Shown: positions 22,301 to 33,669, numbered from the stretch's first letter. The stretch is 64,000 nucleotides of DNA from Haematococcus lacustris (GCA_030144725.1 JASKMD010000006.1:632418-696417); one strand, 5' to 3'. Notes: generated by a model not told the origin, from the letters alone. Numbers and translations: made by a program.

Positions 22301-24886
22301 CTCGGTCATGGCCAGTTTAGGCAACGGCGCCGGGGCCAACAGAAGTGCAGCAGCAGTCCAAGAGACAGGCAGGGCTGGGCCGCTTCAGGAAAGGCCGGCA
22401 GCGCTGGCTGCGCCTGGCAGACAGGCAGGCAGCAGCAGAGCAGCAGCAGTGAGCAGGGCAGGGCAGGCAGATGGACCTAGATTGGGGGGAGGGGGTGACA
22501 AGGCAGGGGCGGGGGAGGGGCAGGGCATGTCCTGTGCAGGACCTGCACCCTGGGCTGCATACCAGCTGCTGAGCGAACCAGCAGAAGTTGCGGCACGCCA
22601 GGTAAGCTTCACCAATGCACCCCATGCACCCCTCATTTTTCCCCCCTACACCCCACCCCACCCCACCCCACCTTGCCCCACCTTGCCCCACCCCACCCCA
22701 CCCCACCCCACCCCACCCCACCCCACCCCACCCCACCCCACCCCACCCCACCCCACCCCACCCCACCCCACCCCACCCCACCCCACCCCACCCCACCCCA
22801 CCTTACCCCACCTTACCCCACCTTACCCCACTTCACCTCAGTCATTCTTCCCTCACCTCCTGCTTCTCACATGACCAGTCACACCTGTTACACATGACCA
22901 GTCACACCCACTGCTGGCTGGCGTGGCCGTGCAGGCCGCCTTCCAGCTGGTCCAGTCAGGAGACATCCAGGCAGCAAGAGAAGCAATAGAGGCTCGCTAT
23001 GGGCCCTCAGTGCTGGAGCAGCGGCCCGCCCTGGACTTCAGACTCAAGGTACCTGCGCCCCTCAACACCTCACACCCCTCACGCACCTCACACCCCCCCT
23101 CACACCCCTCACACCCCACCCAGTCCCTCAGCCCAGCAGCACCTCATCCCCCACACCTTGGCCACTAAGTAGCCGTGTCACTGTCAGGGTGCTGCCTGGA
23201 CCCCAGCCCTCTGACCCAGGTTCCTGCAGACCCCAGCCTCTGAGCCCTGCTGACCCCTGTGCTGCTCCCCTCAGGTCGCCCAGTTCTGTGAGCTGCTGCG
23301 TCCGGGTGGGGCGGCGGCGGTTGAGACAGCTCTGGCATACGGTCGCAATGTGCTGACAGCTCACTCACCAAAGGTGGGTCACACTTGCGCCAGGGTTTTG
23401 AATGCGTTGAGCAGTGCTGGTGCAATGCTGGTGTTGCGGCAACGCCGGGTCATGAGGATGGGGAGAGGGGTGGCATGCAGCGAAGCAGCCATGCAAGCAG
23501 CCATAAAAAGCAGTCATGCAAGCGCGCAGGGGTTGGCATTGGCTGGCGGAATAGGGTTTCACAACTCATAGTCAATAGTGGTGTTGGTGTTGGTGGTGTA
23601 ATGTGTCTGCTGTGGCAGTGTATTTTATATCCTTTTTCTCCTAATCTGCACAGAGCCCTGAAGACGACGAGTTGCTGGCGGATGCCCTGAGCTTGCTGGC
23701 CTATGAGGAGCCAGCCACCTCTCCCTGCGGCCACCTGTTGAACCAGGTGTCACACTCCCACTCTTCATGGTCGCACTATTGATGGTCACACCTGGTCACA
23801 CTTGCACCACAACCCGCATACCTTGCTTTCAGCTCTTCCAGCTCGTTCCTTGTATCTTTTCCCAGTTGATGGCCTGCTACCAGTTCAACCAGCACACTGA
23901 CCTGCCCCTGACCTGCCGCTGACACATGGCCCCCAATGCAGCCATGCTGAGTGTGGCCACATCAGCGTCGCCCATGTCCTCCCCATTGCCCCATTGCACC
24001 CAGACACCCCTCCCCACCCACCCACCACTGCTGCAACACCCCTCACAATGCTCCCCCTCTCTCCACCGCTCCTTCGAACACTCTTCTCCCACGGCTGCTC
24101 CTGGCCACAACACAGTCCCTGGCACACACCCACCTCAAGCCAAGCCCAAGCCACTGGACACCTCACCTCTCCCCACACCCCCTCCCCCACACCCTTCTTC
24201 CCATCCCCTTTATCACACCCTCCTCCCACACACCCTCCTTCCCCACACCCTCCTCTCCCAGACCCTCCTCCTTTACACCCACCTCTCATCCCCTTGTTTG
24301 ACACCACCCTCCTCCTTCACACCCCACACCCCCCTGCGCTGCAGGCTGAGCGCAGCAACATGGCGGAGGAGGTGAACCGCGCTATCCTCATGCACTTGGG
24401 CCTCCCCCCACTCTCCCCCCTGGAGCGCCTGGCAGCCCAGGCCCTCACCGCGGTGGAGACACTCAGGCAGCTCAACCACCCTCAGGTCAGGCTCCGTCAC
24501 TCACCTCTCACACCTTGCAACCCTCTCACTCTGTTTTAATCACGCCTCATACCCAGCTCACACCCAGCTCACCCACCACCATCACATATCCAGCGACAGC
24601 GGCAGCAGCCTAATGGCATTGGTTGCTGCGTGGATCCGACCACTCCCCTACCAGCCATGACAAGTGAATACCCACTTTGCTTACTTGCATGCAGCAGCAG
24701 CAGCAGCAGCAGCGACAGCACACTGCCAAGGGTGAGGGTATGTCAGGCTGTTGTGCGGGACTGACTGCCATGGGCCTTGTGTTGTATGATGCAGGCCATG
24801 CTGGTGAACGCACGAGCCATGGTGCTAGGGCCTCAGTGATGCCTGCAACAAACTCACCTTACCACATCTCCCTTGTCCTGACCTGA
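19347..24886 (+). CDS. RanBPM/Gid1-like SPRY-LisH-CTLH-CRA protein
   Basis: Scaffold subunit of the CTLH/GID E3 ubiquitin ligase in other eukaryotes. Exons (about): 19347-19430, 19496-19523, 19635-19717, 20144-20246, 20813-20933, 21453-21549, 21729-21809, 22020-22601, 22935-23048, 23275-23373, 23654-23746, 24345-24485, and a possible last exon 24695-24886. All phases agree. The SPRY domain (exons to 21809) shows YYFEV, GYIGIGYQ, LPGWESHSYGYHGDDG and FFKNGRPLGVAF. LisH follows in the 22020 exon (LLLYTHLLHHRCWDTARLIA), then an Ala/Gly-rich disordered insert (about 22180-22560), CTLH (QLVQSGDIQAAREAIE) and CRA (NRAILMHLGL). ATG 19347 was chosen because MPSALET...VKYVG matches the usual pre-SPRY segment. 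The last exon (Gln run, stop at 24886) is a guess; the product would be ~605 residues. Confidence 0.88.
20265..20505. repeat. AGGGGTGGGCAGGTCTC minisatellite
   Basis: Diverged ~17-base G-rich tandem repeats in an intron of the RanBPM-like gene. Confidence 0.85.
22640..22835. repeat. CCCCA pentanucleotide array
   Basis: About 35 units of CCCCA with CCTTG/CCTTA variants at the ends, in the RanBPM-like gene. A shorter array of the same word is at 46064-46145. Confidence 0.92.
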
Positions 24887-26837
24887 CCTGACCTGGCCTG
24901 AGCTGACGTGGCTTGGCCTGGCCTGGCCTAAATTGCGCCAGACTGCCAAGTCTGCACCCAGCATCTCTGCTGCGTTGCCCTTGGAGAGAAAGGGCCAGTG
25001 AACCAGTCTTTACACTAAACATAGCCGGGGTCGGACCCTGCCTCGGCCCAGTGCACCCAGCAGCAGCAGCGCTCGACCCAGCCTGGCGCCAGCTGGGCGA
25101 TACCACAGCCTGGCGGTCCTTCACACGCCCTGCGGCTGCTGCTCACCGACAGGTACATGACATTCGCTAAGCTACGCGTTGGTGCGGCCCACCTCATTAG
25201 TATCATATGTTGGTGGCTGCTCTGGCGCACCGACACTGTATGGGTGTGAAGTCTCGCACGTCGGCTGTAACTCTGTACCTGTACAGGGCGAGGTATGGCA
25301 CGACTACCCACATATGCTTACGCCTCAGACTGCTTCTGCTTTGGCTAGTTGTGTGCTTCTGCTTTGTCTAATTGTGTTTCATTACAACTGTAGCCCTTGG
25401 AAGTTCCGGTCTACTTGTTGACAATTTAGAGCGTCCAGTGTACGGTGGTGCGCACTGCTCTGCATCACTGGTCTGTGCATCACTGGTGATGCGGCGCTCT
25501 ACTAACTAGTCATAGTGGTGGCTGCCACCGCCAGCTACCAGTCAGGCCTGTCTGGCCAGTCATGTCGCCGCCCCAGCGCTTTGCACTACCAGCAGTAAAT
25601 GTGGCTGACAGGGGGCGTACTAGCAGTCTGTGGATATTTCACACACGTTTCTTGCCAGTCATGCCCCCACATCGCCCGGCGATGTCAGCCGTATATTGAG
25701 AGTGAGAAGTTAATACTGGTGAGTATTGGTTTCCTGCCATACCTGGCGGATCACAATCCCCGCCACGCTCAGCACATGCACACCAGACTAAAAGGACAAG
25801 CAGCATAGTTGCTCAGGGATCACTAGCCAGGTGAGCATGTCGTCTGCTGCCACCTAAGAATGACAATAGCTGAAGACAAACAAGATGAGACATGGGACGG
25901 CATCATGGCACTCGACAGCAGAGCAATGCAGGAGCCGAGTAGGACAGAGGAGTGGGCAAGCTACGTGTAAGCCATCTCCTCGATACTGGGCATGCATAAG
26001 GAAGACCGCTTCAGCCTGGGAGAGGTCTCCAGCCGTGTGGGCCTGAGTGGGCCTGTGTAAGCCTGAGTGGGCTGCAAAGGAAATGACCTGGGCGGCAGCA
26101 GGTGTACAGGCAGCTGGGTAGTGCTCTATGTATAGGCCTACGCTGGACATCATCAGGCAGTGGCCCTTGCCCCCAGGGAGCTGGGGGTGGAGGTGACTTG
26201 GCTGGGGCCGCCAGCACCCTGCCCTCCCATCAGAATGGAAAGCTGGCTGCCTGGCCTGCCGCTACTGCCCAGCTAGATTGTGCAGGCTGCCAGAGGCTGG
26301 GGCTGACTGGGGCTGACTGGGTCAGTGGCGTTAATGAGCGATTTATGAGCCATTCATGCGCGGTTCATGAGCTGTTGAGCTGTTCTGCATGAGCTGTTCC
26401 TGAGCTGTTCATCCTGGTAATCCATACCGCAAGGGTTGCTGGGGGAAGGCAGAGGCTGATTGGGCTTAGTCCAGGCAGATGAGTCAGGAGACCTCCAAAG
26501 AGCAAGGAACCTTGTATACTCAACATATGCTGTTGCTCCTCCACCAGAAGCAGGCACGCTCCTCCCACCCTCCTCAGGGGCAGGCTGCAGGCTGTGCCTC
26601 GGCTTAATGAGGATAGCATGAGGTCCTTAGACTTCAGTAAGCACGTTAGATGCTCTTGCCCCTGCCACTGTGCCACCCCTGCTGACTGCCACCACCCCCT
26701 CACCCACGACAGGCCACCGCAGCTGCCTGCCACCACCTGCTCCCACTAGGCGCCCACCTTGCCCCGGGGTGCTGGCTGCCACGCCCACCCCGATCCTGTA
26801 GTGCCAGGCGCTCTGCCAGCACCCGGCCTCAGCCGCC
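24887..26837. other. Convergent intergenic region, no gene recognised
   Basis: Lies between the 3' ends of the RanBPM-like (+) and START-like (-) genes. A TGTAA at 25266-25270 could end the first transcript. Short open frames here (for example around 24913-25170) show no recognisable motif. The sequence is less repetitive than the introns. Nothing else supported. Confidence 0.4.
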
Positions 26838-29800
26838 TTAGGCGCCCTGCACCGTGACGAGAGGAGCCCCAGGCACTGTAGCGCCCTCCACACCCTGCTT
26901 GCCTCCTTTGACCCCGGGCTCCTGCAGCTGAGCGCCCTCCACACTGGACGTGGACTGGCTGCTGGGCGACTGTGAGCCGCGCTGCTGCTTGCTGTCACCG
27001 ATAGCTAGGCTGTGGAGTGCAGGCAGGGGGAGGTCAGAGCCGGCATCACTGACGATGTCATGCTCATCCTGCGCAGCAGCAGCAGAGGGGGGGGCAGGAA
27101 GATGGCCCACAGTGAACCTCCATTCCTCCTAGCTGCACCCCCACTGTCAGGCAACGCTCATATTGATCTCGAGCACACCTCCCCTCTGCCCCTTCCCACT
27201 TCCTGCCCATCTACCTACCCCTCCCCTCAAACCCGCTGGACAGCCCCTCTGCTTGCAGGCACCTCTCACATCAGAGCCGGCGTCAGAGCCTGAGACTGCA
27301 AAGGACGGCACGGCTCCATTGGCGTGCCCCTCCTCTTCATATGCCCCACACAGCTGCCTCAATGCCGCCTCGACTGTGGCGCCCTTGGCTGTGAGGGCCT
27401 GGATCTGTGGCAGCAGCAGCAACAGCAGCAGGGGGAGCAGCAGCAGGGAAGCAGTAGCAGCAGCAGCAGGGGCAGCGGGGCAGCACTGTGAGGCATGCCT
27501 GAGGATGTTCGCAGCATAGACCGCCAGCATCGTCACAATCACCGCTGCCACCTGACTTTTGTCACCAGACGTCACTATCACCATCACTGCTATGACATGC
27601 AAGCAGCCCAGTTGCAACCAATAAGTCAACAACATCGCTTTCACCACCTCACCGCCTGCACTGCACAAGAAATGCCACCACAGCACGTGCAAGTGCTTCT
27701 ACGCCACCACCACCACCATTGGCATCTTCAGCTGAGCACCACTATCACCATCAGCTGCACTTGCGCCTCTACTCAATTTGTCCCTGCTACTGCAGCCACC
27801 CTCAGCGCTACCATACTTGGATGGACATCAGATATGGAAGCCTGCCTCACTGCAGCGGCTTGGCCACTGCAGCTTGAAGGGAGGACTTCCATCTACATGC
27901 TGGCATGTGGTGAGGCAAACAGAGGGCGGTGCTGGGGCCAGGCTGGGGCTGCCACTCTACCCCAAGTCAGCACCATCGGCATTCACAGTCACTGCAACAG
28001 GGAGGGGCCATTGCACTTGGACACTTGGAGCAGACCCCTAATGTGCTGGCAGCAACAGCGTGATGTTTCGACACCTGGGAGCAATGGCATAGTGCATGTA
28101 GGGCTTCCAGGCTGCTTGTCTAGCCCCTGCTACTCCCCAGCAGAACTGGCTGTTGCTCTAATGGTTGTAGTCTGGTTGGGGTCGGGAACTCTCCACTGCC
28201 ATGACAATTTGCCAGCCTGTCCTTACCTTGCCCACTGCAACCTGCACATCCTCCATGATGCGCCGCATGGCCCGCAAGGCCACCCCCCGCAGCAGGTTGC
28301 CCATAACTGGCAGGTTCTTCATGAAAGGGGGCACGCCTGGAGGAGGTGGGGTGCAGACAGGGGTTGCAGGCACTGATGCCTTGCTGCTGAGCCACACACC
28401 TCTTTTCTTCTATTGCTCACACATGCTGACACCTCACTCATTGGCTGAAGATGAACACAGTGGCCATGATGGAAGCAAAGATGCTGTTGAGGGTGGTAAC
28501 CACCTCGTGTATCGAGACGACTGTGAGGCGGCATACTGGCAGACTTCATAAGAGCCAGGCAGCAGGGCGTGCAAGCCTGAAGCTTCATACGTCTTTTCAC
28601 TTCTATTTTCGAGACAGACACATCCTACAAACTTGATGTCAAGCAGCGCTAACCTTTTGGCAACACGTCCTGGTGCAGCTCAGAAGCCGTGCTGATGCCC
28701 GGTATGCCCGGCACCTCCACTGGCCGCAGCTCCCACCGCCCGTTGAACTGCAGGAGAAGTACAATTGCAGTACAATAGTAATACACTTCAACAGTTGGCA
28801 GGAGTGAGATAAAGGGAGGAGCAGGGATGAAAATGTCATCAGAGATTGAGGCAGGAATACCTCTCCCTCTCCTGACATGCCTCACTCGATCTTCACTCCT
28901 TAAACTTCACTCTTCAGTCCTACCCCCCGCAGTATGCCGCTTACATCTCCTTGCCTGGCCCGCTCAGCCCCTGACTGCCAGCCTGCCTGCCTTCTCATTG
29001 CCTGCCAGCCTGCCCACTTCACACCCTCCACTGCGCACACCCACCTGGCTCAGCAGGTCAGAATGCATGAGGTCAAACTGCACAGACAGGCAGCCTGTAT
29101 CCCGGCAGTCCTCCGTCACCTTGAGCCAGGTGGAGAAGGTGCGCTGCACCCAGAGTATCTGCAGACCAGGGCGGAGCCAGGCTATAGGGGTCTGGTGCAT
29201 GTGGAGTGCATGCAGGGCCAGAGTTGAGGAGGGCTAGTGGGTAGGCAGAGAGGGGGGCTTGATGGTACACATCCTCTTGGGTAGCGGAGAGAAGGGCTGG
29301 TGAAGTAGTTTGCATCAAGTGGAGCATGGCAGGCATGGACAGTGCAGCGATACATTTGGCTGGTGGCAGGGAGGTGAGGATGGCAATGATGGTCCATCAT
29401 TACGTGTCCATCATTACTGCATTTCACCCATTGACGCTTACCTTGAGCTCGCCAAGCTGCTCCACTTCCACTACCTTGAAGTTAGGCTCCAGCGTGACCA
29501 CTTTGCGTTGACCTACTCTCTGTACGTCCCGAAATAGCTTACTGTTGTCGGGGTCTGCAGGCACAAATATCAAGCCAGGTCAGGTCAACACCACTTTAGG
29601 GACAGCTGCGGCCACAGGTCTCAGCCCTCACACGTGAAGATGGCGAACAGGACCTCGGGCCGTACGCCGTGAAAGACCCCAGCGAGGTGAATGTGGGAGC
29701 GCGCAGCACCCGCATCGTTTTGGACTTTAATCTCCCAATCGCCTTGTTTTGCTTTGTGGGACGACGAGCCTCCATCCAGCTTGGCGAATTCGTCAGTACC

Positions 29801-29884
29801 TGCCATCCTGCTGCTTTCGCTTTTTACTGAGTCGATCGACGGCGTTGAATTCAATGCAGCGGCAGACGAGGTGCAGATAGACAA
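26838..29884 (-). CDS. DUF220-like START/SRPBCC-type protein
   Basis: Likely hydrophobic-ligand (lipid) binding protein of unknown role. Exons, 5' to 3' on the minus strand: 29884-29632, 29554-29442, 29158-29045, 28747-28654, 28336-28227, 27404-27270, 27068-26838; all phases agree, 349 residues. The N-terminal ~55 residues are Ser/Lys-rich. The domain reads through WEIKVQNDAG, FHGVRPEVLFAIFT, PDNSKLFRDV, KVVEVEQLGELK, WVQRTFSTWLKV, FNGRWELRPVEVPG and GVPPFMKNLP; the 'PDN..LF/V...RKVV..VEVEQ' pattern with a later 'F.GRW.V.P' is what I remember of plant DUF220 proteins. The last ~120 residues (Ser/Gly/Asp-rich) look disordered. Family assignment is from memory of the pattern and should be tested; that it is a real multi-exon gene is firm. 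Confidence 0.72.
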
Positions 29885-30662
29885 TGAATAATTGACCGTG
29901 TGTCGACGTCAGAGCGGCACGCGAGCTGTGACCGTTTTTTGGAACCCACCCCCAAGGTTTTTTCTCCGCCCCCCTCGAGTTCCCCCCCCCCCCCCCCCCC
30001 CCCCCCCCTCACGACCACCGCGTGCCGAACCTGACAGTATAGCTCATGCAGTACAGCACCTGGGTATATAGCACCAGCATCGCTCCCTCCACCTGACCGT
30101 GACCTGTGATGTGACCTTGCTGAGCCTGTACCGGCTGTGTGCGGACACGATGCTGGCCACTTGGCCCTCATCGTGGGCGGCGCTCTCTTACCTACACTGG
30201 GCTAATGCCAGGTTCAGGCCAATGACTGTACGGTTTCCTTATGATAAGGCTTATCCCATGCAGCCCGTACAACCTATGTCCCTGTCATATTGACTGTTTG
30301 ACCTGGTAGCAGCAGCACGCCAGAGGCCTGGTCGCAGCCTGCAGGCAGTGCCACAGTCACCATGGCCTGTGTGTCTTGTATTGGTTGCCTGCAGACCATC
30401 AAGCAGGCCAAGCAGCGCTAATTAGGCCGCCCCCTTGCACTGGCCAATGGGGTGACGAATAGTGGAGAGGGAGGTTACGATGGGTGCCGGTCAGCTAGAT
30501 GCCGCAGCCTGAAGTGCAGGAAGCGTGCAAGCAGTTTCTGTACATGTGCGGGCATGTGTCGTGAATGTGGTGCGCATCAGGTCTGCGGCCCAGGTTTGCG
30601 GCCGGCACAGTGTCCTTGGCAGCTGGGGAAGGGGCTGAGCGGAAGGCGCGCAGGCAGCCAAG
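29885..30662. promoter_or_regulatory. Divergent intergenic region with poly-C tract
   Basis: Separates the START-like gene (-) from the DnaJ-type gene (+), so it should hold both promoters. It contains an uninterrupted C run of about 24 bases ending near 30008, about 100-120 bases upstream of the START-like start codon. No clear TATA box. Open frames such as 30452-30790 show no conserved motif. Confidence 0.4.
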
Positions 30663-33616
30663 ATGGCTGCAGCATCGCACGCAGGCTATTGCGGCCCATC
30701 GAAGATCATCCATCCATCCAGGGCATCACAGCTGTGCAGGAGGTTGCCCATGTCGCGGCGCGATGTGTCCGCCCTGGGGCCGGGATGTGAGATGCAGCAT
30801 GCGGGATGTACACTCGCCCCTCGAGGAGCCAGTAACATGAAGACAGAGCACATGGCGCAGGCTCAGGAGAGCAGGCAGCAGTGGCAACAACTGCCGCAGC
30901 TATGCTGGTGCTGCCAGCTAGCGCCGCACTCCCATTCCTACTAAAAGCAGCTGTGGAGCAGCTGGTAGGAGCGACACGCCTGCTCTGCAATGTTGAGCTC
31001 ATGTATAGCATCAGTCGAAATTCATGCCACACTATTGCATTTTTGCTTTACACCCAGCCCTCATGCAGCCCTCTTGCGGCCCTCTGGCTGGCCCTGCCAT
31101 GCTAACCCATGCAGAAGCCACGCAAGTGCCGGAGCTGCTGGGGTGCCGGCAGCAACGTGTGCCCAACCTGTCAAGGCAGAGGCATGGTGGGCTGTGTGAG
31201 GTTAGGCAGGCTGGGCCAGCCGCTGCATGCTGCATGTCCATGCAAGACAAGCATGTCATGTTTGGGGTGGGCGGGGCAGCTGCGACTGGACGCCACCGCC
31301 AACCCTCCCTCAACATAAGTCCCCTGTACCATGCGCTCTGCAAAACTGCACACCTGACCATGTGCTTGCAACGCTAGGACAGGCGTAGGATCACACAATG
31401 TGACCCAAACCACACCACACCACACTGACTCAAACCCATGCAGCCCTCTTGTCCCTTACTAGGGCCTCCATCTGAGCCAGATCAGAAGTACCTACTAGCA
31501 GCCACTAGCAGCCACTAGCAGCCACTAACTAGATCCGGCTCAAACAGTGTTATTGGGCTGTGTGGAGTAAACCCAGTGCACATGGCACATGAGCCGCCTA
31601 CCACCTACACTATTGCCTGACCCGAGGGCTATGATGTAGAGTTGGCATGACAAAACATGCACTAATTGTAAGCTGATGACAGCTTGAAGGGGGGGCACAG
31701 ACTACTGTGCCTCAGCAGGCTGCTGCTGCTGATCCTGGGCCTTGGGGGGCTTGTCTCGCACCCGCTTGTAGCCCAGGCCAGGGTACTCCTTGCCCTTGAC
31801 TGGCAGAGCTCCCTGGTCTGGCCAGTAGCACAGCTCCAGCGGCCGCCACTTGCTCACCCCAATGCGCTGCATGTTCAGCGCTGCGTTGCAGTCTCGGTCT
31901 ACCCACCTGCCTGGCTGCGGTGCTGGCTTGGCTTTGGCAGCCTTGCCCTTGGCCTTGCCCTTGCCCTTTGTGGGCTCAGCTGCCGGCTCAGCCTTGGTGC
32001 GCTTGCTGCGCTTGGCTGGCAGGGGAGTGTTGGGCCCAGGCTCTGAGGCTGCTGCCTGTGTAGCCTCCTGGCTGCTGCGTGGGGCTTGTGGGGGCTTGCG
32101 AGGGGCTACTATCGGGCACCACATCATGCCCCGCACTGGCTGGTCACGCTGCTGGCTCCAGGCTGGGCGCAGCAGGCGGTGGTGCACCTGACCTGCTGGG
32201 GGCTTCCAGTCTGCAGGCCTGGTGGCACTGAGTTTGTTCAGCTCCTCCTCACAGGGCAGGCTGGGCAGGGGCCCGTGGGGGTAGGGGGGGTAGGGGGGGA
32301 ACATCAGGGGGTTGGGGGGGCTGCACGGCTGGAGGCTGAGGGGCGCTGGGGAAGCACGGGGTAGGGTAGCCCACCAGGCAGGTGAGAAAAATGCGCGATA
32401 CAAACAATGAAGCGATCAGGCGGAGCTGGGAGTGGATTTCAGCCCGCAGCTGGAAATGTGCCTTCAGCTTCCGCCTGGTCTTCTTGCAGCCGCGCAGCAC
32501 AGCGCCCTCGGGGACCTTGATGACCTGCAGCCAAGCAAAGTTGCCATTTTGACAGGCCATGAAAAAGGCGGGGACACAAACAGTGCGGGGACACATAAGG
32601 CGGGGCCGTCACCTGACGTCTACGCGTGGTCCAGCCATCCCGTCGCTCCTGTCGTTGCTTGCCTTGAGGGGAACTAGACGCTGCGATGGAACCGACAGGA
32701 GCGACGTGTTATCACACAGCGCGTAACTCACGGATTTCACAGTCGGCTGGGGACACGTACCTTTCTGTTCCTTTCCCGGGTCCTTCTTGTGCTTCTTCTT
32801 AGCCATCACGCGATGCGCATTAAGACGGGCGGTGACCTCTGCAAGCAACTTGGGTTTTCCGTGACAATAAAACCACTCAAACCCATGCAGCGCAACCCCA
32901 CCCAGCACTGCCCAGCCCCAGCTAAGCCTTGGGCACCCCAGCCAAGCTGCACCAGTGGCTGGCAAACCATCGTTGTCAGAACTGGGTAGTCACCAACATG
33001 CTGCATGACTGACATTGCTAGTGTGCTTGCCTTGTGCTACAACTGGACAGTCACCAACATGCAGACACTGACACTGGCACTGCCAGTGTGGCTGCCTTGT
33101 GCCAGCAGGGTCAGCTGCCCCTGGCCTGCCTGCAGGTAGGCGGCGTGCTGCTCGGTGCCCCACCCCTCCAGCGCTGCACCACCTGCAGCAGGCGTGGCTG
33201 TGTGGCCTGCCAGGCTTGTGGCAGCACAGGCCTGGCCAACTCATGGCTGTGGCAGCCGGCCAAGGACCCAGGTGACACTAGACCCCAGCCCCCTCCCCAC
33301 CACCGCCTCTCCCCACCCACCCCTCAGCCTTGCCCCCCCTCCTCTTCCCATTCGCCCCTCGCTGCCCACCTCTCCATCTAGCCTACTCCTCCTCCTCCCC
33401 CTCCCACGCCCCTCCGCCTCCCCGGCATGTCCCACCTTGGCCCTCCCCAGCCTCGTGGAGCCCTGGTGCGCTGCCGCCCGTGATGCCCCCTGGTGGCTGC
33501 GGGGTGATGCGCAGGGTGGGGGGCTAGGGGCCAGTGAGGAGGAGCTGGAGACAGTCTGGCATTGGGCCCATCGGTTAACCAGTGCCCGTGCAGCAAATGA
33601 AGAGAAACGCGTGTGA
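30663..33616 (+). CDS. DnaJ-type zinc-finger protein (BSD2/LQY1-like), interrupted by a Fanzor-like element
   Basis: Small Cys-rich chaperone-like protein, probably in the plastid. Two solid exons carry the four zinc-binding knuckles: 31115-31195 (CRSCWGAG, CPTCQGRG) and 33136-33271 (CTTCSRRG, CQACGSTG); they join in phase 0. Upstream, a hydrophobic Ala-rich exon ends at 30963 (VATTAAAMLVLPASAALPF), consistent with a thylakoid or membrane targeting segment, and ATG 30663 begins a transit-peptide-like stretch; the implied intron between them would be only 29 bases, so the 5' structure is unsure. A probable last exon, 33451-33616 (VEPWCAAARDAPWW to EEKRV-stop), does not join in phase with 33271. 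The intron 31196-33135 holds a 1431-bp mobile element. A TGTAA follows 54 bases after the stop. Distinct from full DnaJ: no J domain is visible. Confidence 0.68.
31428..31443. repeat. 16-bp direct repeat, left copy
   Basis: ACTCAAACCCATGCAG, identical to 32875-32890. The two copies flank the Fanzor-like element exactly, as a target-site duplication or recombination core would. Confidence 0.8.
31444..31701 (-). ncRNA. Candidate omega (guide) RNA region of the Fanzor-like element, copy 1
   Basis: Non-coding stretch between the nuclease stop codon and the element end, conserved in copy 2 (62897-63161) nearly base for base apart from short changes in a CACTAGCAGC-type repeat near 31497-31530. 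In TnpB and Fanzor loci the guide RNA scaffold lies at this place and runs through the element end into flanking DNA, which supplies the guide. Assignment is by position and conservation only; no transcript is known. Confidence 0.35.
31702..32806 (-). pseudogene. Fanzor/TnpB-like nuclease remnant, RuvC core deleted
   Basis: Read on the minus strand it begins MAKKKHKKDPGKEQK (32806-32761, a Lys-rich nuclear-signal-like start ending at a GTACGT donor). An N-terminal segment at 32524-about 32380 follows (VIKVPEGAVLRGC, KKTRRKLKAHFQL). Sequence then jumps at about 32258 to the C-terminal part: CEEELNKLSATRPADWKPP, a Lys/Ala-rich linker (KGKGKAKGKAAKAK), and the third RuvC motif DRDCNAALN, ending at TAG 31702. 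Compared with copy 2 it lacks the exon carrying the VDEHRTS motif and everything before it in the RuvC fold, so it cannot be an active nuclease. The N-terminal exons do not join cleanly in phase by eye. Confidence 0.7.
32875..32890. repeat. 16-bp direct repeat, right copy
   Basis: Identical to 31428-31443. Removing the element and one copy of the repeat restores an intron of ordinary length (about 490 bases) in the DnaJ-type gene. Confidence 0.8.
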
Positions 33617-33669
33617 ATACACGTAGAAGGAGATGAAGAAGCTATGAGCCGTGATGTGGAGAAGATGTT

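Larger units (their letters stand above)
31444..32874 (-). mobile_element. Internally deleted Fanzor/TnpB-like element in an intron
   Basis: The left boundary is set by where similarity to the copy at 62897 begins (both start CCCTCTTGTCCCT) and by the 16-bp direct repeat; the right boundary by the second direct repeat. There are no terminal inverted repeats (GGTTTTATTG at one end, CAAGAGGG at the other, minus strand). It holds the first codons of the nuclease (start at 32806), a short N-terminal segment, then the C-terminal part, with the middle missing. From 31444 to about 32258 it aligns with 62897-63712 with few differences and almost no length change; beyond that the two diverge. Confidence 0.75.

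Noticed and set aside
22041..22874. Very long His-Pro-Thr-Pro frames
   Set aside because: The 3' half is the CCCCA array inside an intron; only the 5' part up to about 22601 is a real exon of the RanBPM-like gene.
31684..32046. Plus-strand frame across the mobile element
   Set aside because: It is the shadow of the conserved minus-strand nuclease C-terminus; the minus frame carries the DRDCNAALN motif and is shared with the second copy.
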